Positions 5,263 through 10,135 of a DNA stretch of 10,135 bases are shown here, in pieces. Made by a program: the position numbers and the translations under genes. The stretch is from Candidatus Sigynarchaeota archaeon (lineage in GTDB: Archaea > Asgardarchaeota > Lokiarchaeia > Sigynarchaeales > Sigynarchaeaceae), in contig JAUQYW010000154.1 of assembly GCA_030587525.1 (NCBI GenBank), positions 1-10,135 of the forward strand. The letters are read 5' to 3'. The notes beneath the pieces were generated by a model, which had not been told where the DNA came from, searched no databases, and saw only the letters and a program-made list of their open reading frames with translations. The stretch's first letter is position 1; every line of letters begins with the position of its first letter.

Positions 5263-7995
5263 TTACATCTTGAGCTTCAACTTTTCCCGCTCCAGTTCCC
5301 TGGCCTCGGCCATAGCACCCTCGTACACGTCCATCGGGAACCGGCCGTGCAACAACGGGTTCGCCTTGCATCCCCACGCGGCGAACTTGTACATGGGATA
5401 GGCTAGATAATAAACCGGCTTTTTGACCATCGCGGCGGCTTTTGCGAACTCGGCCAGGGTATTCTTGTCGTAAAACCCGAGAAATCCGCAAAGGAACGAG
5501 TACACGTAGAAAAGCACGAATACAGCTAGGATGAATTCCACTAGGATGAGCCAGCCCTTGAATATGAACGTGAGATAATAGAGCACCAAGTAGAGGATAA
5601 AAGATGCTGCCATAGGTGGAAACCAGGACCCCCAGAAGTAAGCTTTTGGCCGCGCTATTTTTTTATGTATGATTATCCATCCAACGATTGTTTTAATGAT
5701 GAGCATTGGAATGTGAGCATATAGAATCACCATAATATCCAGGATTTTGAAAACGACGATATAGACAACAAGCAGAATCATCTTGCCTCCTTGCTCTATA
5801 ATCCAGATCGCGGCTGCACGCCCGGTATGCCCGGTCCCGGCCAAGGTCTTGTCGACGATCCACGTGTACGGCTGTAACCAACTATAGACGAGCAACAACG
5901 GGATGAATCTCGTCGCTCCTTGCCACGCCTCGCCCGCGAGTAACACGATGAATTGCGTTCCCACCGCGGCGAGAAGTACCGTGATGTAAAAAATCACCCA
6001 TGTCGAATATTTCACGCCTTGGGCAAGGGTGAAATCGAGCAGCTGCTGCTTCTTGTGGGAATGCGCTTCCGATATCGGCGCAAGGAAGCCTTCCGTGAGA
6101 AAACCGACGAGAGCGGTGACTTGCATCAGCATGTTCGCATACCCGAAGAGCCCCATCTCCTCGTTGTAGTTTGGCAAGAACGCGCCCAGAAGTGAAACCT
6201 GTACCATGAGTGCAATTGGAACCCACACGTGGCCCACGCATTCTTTACCCCCGAACACGAGCGCTTCCCTGAACTCGGCCTTGGTAAAATCGACGCGGAA
6301 GATCGTCTTCACCGAGAAGCCCAGGCGCTTGTAGAAAGACATCATGATCATAAAGCCGCCCCACTCGCCGACGTATTGGCCGATGCAATAACCCACGCCG
6401 CTCCAGAATGCCTCGCCGAACGGGTGATCCTTGAACGCGACTCGGAACAAGAGGATGAACGCGTATTGCGATAACAAGACCAATACCATCTGATAGAGCA
6501 AGTTTCCGAGATTTTGCAAGTCGGTGCGTTGCATTCCTTGAAAGATATATACAAAGACAGTAAAAAATCCCGGATATTGAATGAGCGAGTGCAAGATGAC
6601 CATCCAGGACAAGTGAGCGAACGTGGATTGTGGAAAGACCATTGATCCAATCAGCGAGATCGAAACGATCTGGACAACGCCCGACAAGCATTGCCACCAC
6701 ACGAAGATTTGAATGTAATGGATCGATTTCTGTGGTTGTTTGATGCGATATTGAGCAAAATACTTGGCCAATGCAATCGATGTCCCAACATCGAACGCCA
6801 TCCAGATCGCCTGGAAGAACTGCTTGATCCAGTCGAACCAGCCGGCCACTTGCGGGAACGGCATGATCCACCGCGGGAAGACCACGCCCGTGAGCACGAT
6901 TTGCGGGATGCCAAGGAGGATGCCAGCGAAGAGCCCGAACAGGAATCCAGAGATTTGCTTGTGCGTGCCTATTTGCTCCCACGAATCCGAGAGATCCGCG
7001 TGTTCTTGAGATTCCGCAACCTTCGATTCCTTCGTAATCTCTTTCATCTCCGTTTCCGATAGCACGATCTGGGATCGCCGGGATTTGCGTCGTTGCACGA
7101 AGAATAGCGTGAATGCGGTCACGCCGAGGGCACATACGAGGATGCCGATGAATATCGTATCTGCAGAGTGAGGCACGGGCGAGTAAGGCCACTGGGCGAA
7201 GGTTGGCATCGTGGCAACATCGCTGGTGACGAGATAATCGACGGTCAAGAAAATCATGTAATTGAAGTAAGGCCACAACTCCACTTGATAATTATCGCCC
7301 CCGGGGACTGCCCACGGCGTGAATAACACGAGCCTGGAGCTCGCTGTTCGGTTGTAAACGGCAAGGAACGGGTGATCGTTTGCATTGGCATCGCTAAGGA
7401 GCACGTCCACCGACACGTTGAAACCCATCAAGATCGTGTAGTTGCGAATCGAGGGGGCGCTCGACCACTGGATCTTGCTCACGAGCGGGTATGATTCTTT
7501 CCCGGTCGTGTAGTTGATGCCCGTCGTTCCTGGTTTCGCAAGCGAGCTGTTGGCGACCGTTGCAGAGATGGCGAGCGCGTTCAACAAGGCTAGCAGGTTG
7601 TTGCTCCTGGGACCGAGCAGCAGGAAAATATTTCCCCCGGCCATAAAATACGCGGAAAGATTGCCGATCTCATAGGTAGTCGCGGGATAATTGGCAAGGA
7701 CGACTGCCTTGATCTCCTTCGCCGCGAGGCTGGTCGAGTCAAAGGCGATGTTTTTCGACACGTTGAGCGATGGATCCAGCCGCAGGCCTTTCTCCACTTG
7801 CGAAGTCGTATCCCCCGACAAGAGCAAGATGTTTGTCGTCGTTCCCGCGGCGCCGGAAATCGCCGAGGAATCCACTGCCGTGGCCGTGAATTGCCAATTT
7901 GCTTGGGAACAGAAGCCCGTTACCGAAATCGCGATGAAACCTACGAGAAAACCGATGGCAATTTTTCGTCGTGGATTCGATTTTTTTGCGTTCAT
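5263..7995 (-). CDS. Fusion of extracytoplasmic GATase-like domain and MOP-type flippase
   Basis: This protein has 910 residues from the ATG at 7995. Residues 11-28 are a signal anchor after a basic start. Residues 29-278 look extracytoplasmic: strand-like NILLLSGD (55-62), AVVLANYP (97-104) and AGGNIFLLLGP (119-129) resemble the class I glutamine-amidotransferase-like fold of ABC-accessory domains, without a visible catalytic triad. A helix at 279-300 and a charged cytoplasmic linker (301-348) follow. Residues 349-840 form about 12-14 helices of a MOP/oligosaccharide-flippase type, with a basic cytoplasmic tail to 910. The likely role is flipping lipid-linked sugars for glycoproteins or surface polysaccharide. 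All seven N-X-S/T sequons (Asn78, 112, 149, 161, 185, 193 and 215) lie in the outer domain. The frame extends to a TTG at 8094, but the ATG gives the proper signal anchor and has a TATA box 27 nt upstream. The flippase assignment rests on overall appearance. Confidence 0.7.
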   Translation of the reverse strand: MNAKKSNPRRKIAIGFLVGFIAISVTGFCSQANWQFTATAVDSSAISGAAGTTTNILLLSGDTTSQVEKGLRLDPSLNVSKNIAFDSTSLAAKEIKAVVLANYPATTYEIGNLSAYFMAGGNIFLLLGPRSNNLLALLNALAISATVANSSLAKPGTTGINYTTGKESYPLVSKIQWSSAPSIRNYTILMGFNVSVDVLLSDANANDHPFLAVYNRTASSRLVLFTPWAVPGGDNYQVELWPYFNYMIFLTVDYLVTSDVATMPTFAQWPYSPVPHSADTIFIGILVCALGVTAFTLFFVQRRKSRRSQIVLSETEMKEITKESKVAESQEHADLSDSWEQIGTHKQISGFLFGLFAGILLGIPQIVLTGVVFPRWIMPFPQVAGWFDWIKQFFQAIWMAFDVGTSIALAKYFAQYRIKQPQKSIHYIQIFVWWQCLSGVVQIVSISLIGSMVFPQSTFAHLSWMVILHSLIQYPGFFTVFVYIFQGMQRTDLQNLGNLLYQMVLVLLSQYAFILLFRVAFKDHPFGEAFWSGVGYCIGQYVGEWGGFMIMMSFYKRLGFSVKTIFRVDFTKAEFREALVFGGKECVGHVWVPIALMVQVSLLGAFLPNYNEEMGLFGYANMLMQVTALVGFLTEGFLAPISEAHSHKKQQLLDFTLAQGVKYSTWVIFYITVLLAAVGTQFIVLLAGEAWQGATRFIPLLLVYSWLQPYTWIVDKTLAGTGHTGRAAAIWIIEQGGKMILLVVYIVVFKILDIMVILYAHIPMLIIKTIVGWIIIHKKIARPKAYFWGSWFPPMAASFILYLVLYYLTFIFKGWLILVEFILAVFVLFYVYSFLCGFLGFYDKNTLAEFAKAAAMVKKPVYYLAYPMYKFAAWGCKANPLLHGRFPMDVYEGAMAEARELEREKLKLKM

Positions 7996-8019
7996 AATAT
8001 CGATTTCTGCTTTTTGAAC

Positions 8020-8027
8020 TATAATAG
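8020..8027 (-). promoter_or_regulatory. TATA box of the flippase gene
   Basis: The minus strand reads CTATTATA (plus-strand TATAATAG), centred about 27 nt before the ATG at 7995. No Shine-Dalgarno match is seen between them, so the mRNA is probably leaderless. This spacing also supports choosing the ATG over the upstream TTG at 8094. Confidence 0.55.
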
Positions 8028-8061
8028 GTTCGCGCGCTGGCGTTTTTTTCGATAACGGGGG

Positions 8062-8069
8062 ATTATAAG
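8062..8069 (+). promoter_or_regulatory. TATA box of the ferredoxin gene
   Basis: ATTATAAG is centred about 28 nt before the ATG at 8094, so transcription should start at or next to the A of the start codon. It lies about 42 bp from the flippase TATA box on the other strand, making a compact divergent promoter pair in a 98-bp gap. Confidence 0.55.
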
Positions 8070-8093
8070 GCCTGGGAAGAGATTCGGAAAGCA

Positions 8094-8501
8094 ATGGCGA
8101 AGGAACGATTCTTGCCCCAGGTCATCGACCCGGATCTCTGCCAGCTCTGCGGTCGCTGCTTGAATGCCTGCCGAAACGAAGCGATCGTGATCGAGGGCCG
8201 AAAGCGGTGGGTTGACTACCGAAGGTGCACCGGCTGCTTGACTTGCACCTTGATATGCCCGAAAAACGCGATCAAGGTAACCGGGGTCAACGAGGGGCAA
8301 ACCTTGGGCGTGGATATCGATGCGGCCAAGTGTCACGCGGTGAAGGACTGCCACGAATGCGTCGACCGGTGCCCCGCCGGGATCTACACGAAGCCGGGAG
8401 AAAATATAATCGTAGTCGAAGAAAATCTTGTAAATTGCAAGACTTACAAGATTTGCGAGCACGGGTTCCCCGCGAATGCGGTGAAAGTGATCCAGGCGTG
8501 A
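8094..8501 (+). CDS. Polyferredoxin with two standard clusters and an incomplete second half
   Basis: This 135-residue iron-sulfur protein should carry electrons in the cytoplasm. The N-terminal half is a standard two-[4Fe-4S] ferredoxin: Cys16, 19, 22, 26 and Cys45, 48, 51, 55, with Pro56 after the last. The C-terminal half repeats the theme imperfectly. Its first motif has Cys80, 86, 89 and 93 followed by Pro94, with a 5-residue gap after the first Cys. Its second has only Cys115 and Cys121, and Phe125 stands where the Cys before Pro126 would be expected. Six cysteines there can hold one cluster but not two in the usual way, so three clusters are likely in all. No oxidoreductase subunit is adjacent, so the partner is unknown. 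There is no signal peptide or membrane segment. The ATG at 8094 fits a leaderless start. Confidence 0.85.
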   Translation: MAKERFLPQVIDPDLCQLCGRCLNACRNEAIVIEGRKRWVDYRRCTGCLTCTLICPKNAIKVTGVNEGQTLGVDIDAAKCHAVKDCHECVDRCPAGIYTKPGENIIVVEENLVNCKTYKICEHGFPANAVKVIQA

Positions 8502-8531
8502 TACGGCGAAGGTCTTGACGCTAATAATATT

Positions 8532-8560
8532 AAGGCGATATTTAGCAGCCTTTATATTTT
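8532..8560 (+). terminator. Candidate terminator after the ferredoxin gene
   Basis: AAGGC (8532-8536) pairs with GCCTT (8548-8552) across an 11-nt loop and is followed by TATATTTT. A short stem with a T-rich tail about 30 nt after the ferredoxin stop fits a terminator. The same TTTATATTTT could instead be the TATA box for MCM, with transcription starting near 8583. Confidence 0.35.
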
Positions 8561-8576
8561 CACTAATTCAGTGGTC

Positions 8577-8618
8577 TTGCAAGGCATAAATCTCGGTTTT
8601 TGCAAGTTATTAACTCGG
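8577..8618. repeat. Two imperfect direct repeats upstream of mcm
   Basis: TTGCAAG, a 7-8 nt AT-rich spacer and CTCGG occur twice, at 8577-8596 and 8600-8618. The repeat spacing is 23 bp, about two helix turns, so both copies face the same side of the DNA. They lie in the 219-bp gap before MCM, downstream of a TATA-like stretch at 8551-8560, where a repressor or an origin-binding protein could sit. No match to a known origin recognition box was made. Confidence 0.3.
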
Positions 8619-8720
8619 CATTAGAACCCTTTTTTAGAATCTAATGCTTGGTTTCAATCCCGACAAAAAGTATCCGCGTGCCTCTGCCAGTTCGATGATG
8701 AGGGTGAGCTTTCCTTGGTA

Positions 8721-10135
8721 ATGCCCGACGAAATCGCCAATGCGGCCCCGCAAGATCCTGTCGCGAAGTTCGAGGACTTTTTCCGAATGTTCGAGGATCC
8801 CGTCGGCACGTTCGTGTACCTGAACAAAATCAAGTACATCATTGCCGAGAGCGAGAAAACCAAGTCGCTCACGGTCGATTTCAACCATTTAATGCGCCAT
8901 GACCCGCAGATGGCCAAGGAGCTGCACGAAAATCCGACCGAATACCTGAAAAAAGCAAACCAGGCGGCCGTCAACATCCTCCACGACCAGAGCGGCGGCG
9001 CGATCAAGCTCACGGACGAGTATTTCGTGCGGTTTACCAACATCCCCGTCACGTACAAGATCAAGCTGCGCAAGATACGGTCGCAGCACATGGAGCGGCT
9101 GTATGCCGTCGCAGGCTCGCTCATCAGGTCGACGAACGTCCGGCCCGAGCTGATCATGGCAAGTTTCGAATGCAAGGCATGCGGTGCCCAGCACGACGTG
9201 CAGCAGCTGGACGACGAGATCACTTACCCCGCCGTTTGCAACGTTGGCGGGTGCAAGAACTCGAAAAAAACCGAGTTCCGATTGCTCGGGAAGTCCTCGC
9301 ATTTCATCGACTGGCAGCAAATCCGCATCCAGGAGATGCCGGAGGAGCTCAACGCGGGAAACGTCCCGCGGTACGTCGACGCGCTGCACTTGCATGATCT
9401 TGTCGATAATTTCCGCCCGGGCGACCGGGTCACCCTCGTTGGCGTGATCAAGACCATTCCCATCAAAAAAACGAATCAAAGCCAGGGCCGGGTCTTCCAG
9501 ATGATCATGCACGTGAACAACATCTATTCCGAAGAGGAAGCGATATCGGACGAGATCACGGACGAGGAAGAAGAGAAGATCAAGGCCCTTGCCAAGGACC
9601 CCTTCATCCACACCAAGATCATCCGCTCGATCTCGCCCGGGTTGTACGGGATGGAGGAAGAAAAACTCGCCACGGCGCTCGTGCTGTTCGGCGGCGTTCA
9701 CAAGGTACGGGGCTCGGGGTTTAACATTCGCGGCGATATCCACATCCTCATCATGGGCGATCCAGGCACTGGAAAAAGCCAGTTGATCAAGGCAGCATCC
9801 AAACTTGCTTGGCGGGGCATCTATACCTCTGGTCAGGGCAGTACGGCAGCAGGGTTAACTGCCGCTGTGCTCCGAGATGAAACGACCGGGAACATGGTGC
9901 TGGAGGCGGGAGCTCTCGTGCTCGCGGATAACGGCATTGCCGCGATCGATGAATTCGATAAAATGAAAGCCGTGGATCGTGTCGCCATTCATGAAGCGAT
10001 GGAGCAACAATCCTACCATCCACATACCGAAATTTTAACCCCAGATGGCAAACGCATCAAAATCGGTCACTACATCGATGATTTGATGGCCAAGAACAAA
10101 CAAAAGATCGTCAAAGGAATCGATTGCGATATCTT
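8721..10135 (+). CDS. mcm: Replicative MCM helicase, intein-containing, cut by window end
   Basis: The first 430 extein residues of the hexameric helicase that unwinds DNA at the replication fork. The N-terminal domain holds a zinc site, Cys151-X2-Cys154 and Cys173-X4-Cys178 (CNVGGC), within an OB-type region. An acidic linker follows (around 285-295). The AAA+ core starts near 300 with Walker A GDPGTGKS at 346-353, a GSTAAGLTA segment after it, and Walker B AIDEFDKM at 408-415. DRVAIHEAMEQQ is then interrupted by an intein beginning at residue 431. The rest of the AAA+ domain, including the arginine finger, lies beyond the window. The ATG at 8721 is the first in frame. A GGTGA at 8703-8707 sits 13 nt before it but only 7 nt before an in-frame TTG at 8715, so the protein may begin two codons earlier. 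The gene seems to be a separate unit. Confidence 0.93.
   Translation, partial: MPDEIANAAPQDPVAKFEDFFRMFEDPVGTFVYLNKIKYIIAESEKTKSLTVDFNHLMRHDPQMAKELHENPTEYLKKANQAAVNILHDQSGGAIKLTDEYFVRFTNIPVTYKIKLRKIRSQHMERLYAVAGSLIRSTNVRPELIMASFECKACGAQHDVQQLDDEITYPAVCNVGGCKNSKKTEFRLLGKSSHFIDWQQIRIQEMPEELNAGNVPRYVDALHLHDLVDNFRPGDRVTLVGVIKTIPIKKTNQSQGRVFQMIMHVNNIYSEEEAISDEITDEEEEKIKALAKDPFIHTKIIRSISPGLYGMEEEKLATALVLFGGVHKVRGSGFNIRGDIHILIMGDPGTGKSQLIKAASKLAWRGIYTSGQGSTAAGLTAAVLRDETTGNMVLEAGALVLADNGIAAIDEFDKMKAVDRVAIHEAMEQQSYHPHTEILTPDGKRIKIGHYIDDLMAKNKQKIVKGIDCDI
10011..10135 (+). other. N-terminal part of an MCM intein
   Basis: After EAMEQQ, MCM proteins normally continue TISIAKAG or similar. Here the frame continues with Ser-Tyr-His-Pro-His-Thr-Glu-Ile-Leu and then TPDGKRIKIG, the usual look of intein block A: a nucleophile first, then a T-E-hydrophobic stretch and a D-G turn. 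Ser would be residue 1, and Gln430 the last extein residue. The intein would excise itself from the MCM precursor. Only 41 complete codons are visible, so the homing endonuclease, the C-terminal His-Asn and the +1 residue cannot be judged. Confidence 0.85.

Noticed and set aside
6245..7276. Open frame of 343 codons on the minus strand in a different frame inside the flippase
   Set aside because: It overlaps the membrane-spanning frame completely, its product is rich in His, Arg and Cys with no helices, and the flippase frame is continuous.
7996..8094. Flippase start at TTG 8094, adding 33 residues and overlapping the ferredoxin start
   Set aside because: The ATG at 7995 gives a standard basic signal-anchor start and has a TATA box at the correct distance. 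The extra residues are Pro-rich and would bury that promoter.
1..10135. CRISPR array, tRNA, rRNA, insertion sequence or defence cassette
   Set aside because: I looked for regular spaced repeats, tRNA-like arms, transposase or nuclease motifs and terminal inverted repeats and found none that hold up.

Overview
The window reads as a piece of an archaeal chromosome. The clearest evidence is a replicative MCM helicase of the archaeal single-subunit type, interrupted by an intein. Several genes also have a TATA-like box about 25-28 nt before the start codon and no Shine-Dalgarno site, which is the archaeal leaderless arrangement. GC is moderate, with short AT-rich gaps. An Asgard (Promethearchaeota) origin is possible from the gene mix (AcuC/HDAC-type deacetylase, large flippase, MCM), but that is only an inference. 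Nothing seen in the sequence fixes the phylum.

Layout, left to right. 1-342 has no recognised gene and carries a 7-bp hairpin and a 14-bp palindrome. 343-693 is a small three-helix membrane protein. 740-829 looks like the 3' end of a broken gene, followed by a fold-prone stretch (818-907). 995-2029 is a transcarbamylase of the N-acetylornithine/N-succinylornithine type. It converges on an unrecognised 207-residue protein (2057-2680, minus), with a stem-loop between the two. A divergent gap leads to an AcuC/class I-like histone deacetylase (2872-4170) and a small four-cysteine protein (4250-4627). On the minus strand, 5263-7995 encodes a large membrane protein joining an extracytoplasmic GATase-like domain to a MOP-type polysaccharide flippase. 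It is followed downstream on that strand by a low-molecular-weight phosphatase (4662-5195). A polyferredoxin (8094-8501) diverges from the flippase. The window ends inside MCM (8721-10135), 125 bases into its intein.

The genes do not form one pathway or a long operon. Most seem to be separate transcription units with their own promoters. The mix is housekeeping (replication, arginine-type metabolism, electron transfer), envelope building (flippase) and possible protein-modification control (deacetylase, phosphatase). No rRNA, tRNA, CRISPR array, insertion sequence or defence cassette was seen. The most distinctive items are the hybrid active-site loop of the transcarbamylase, the flippase fusion whose glycosylation sequons all sit in its outer domain, the MCM intein, and the incomplete fourth cysteine motif of the ferredoxin.
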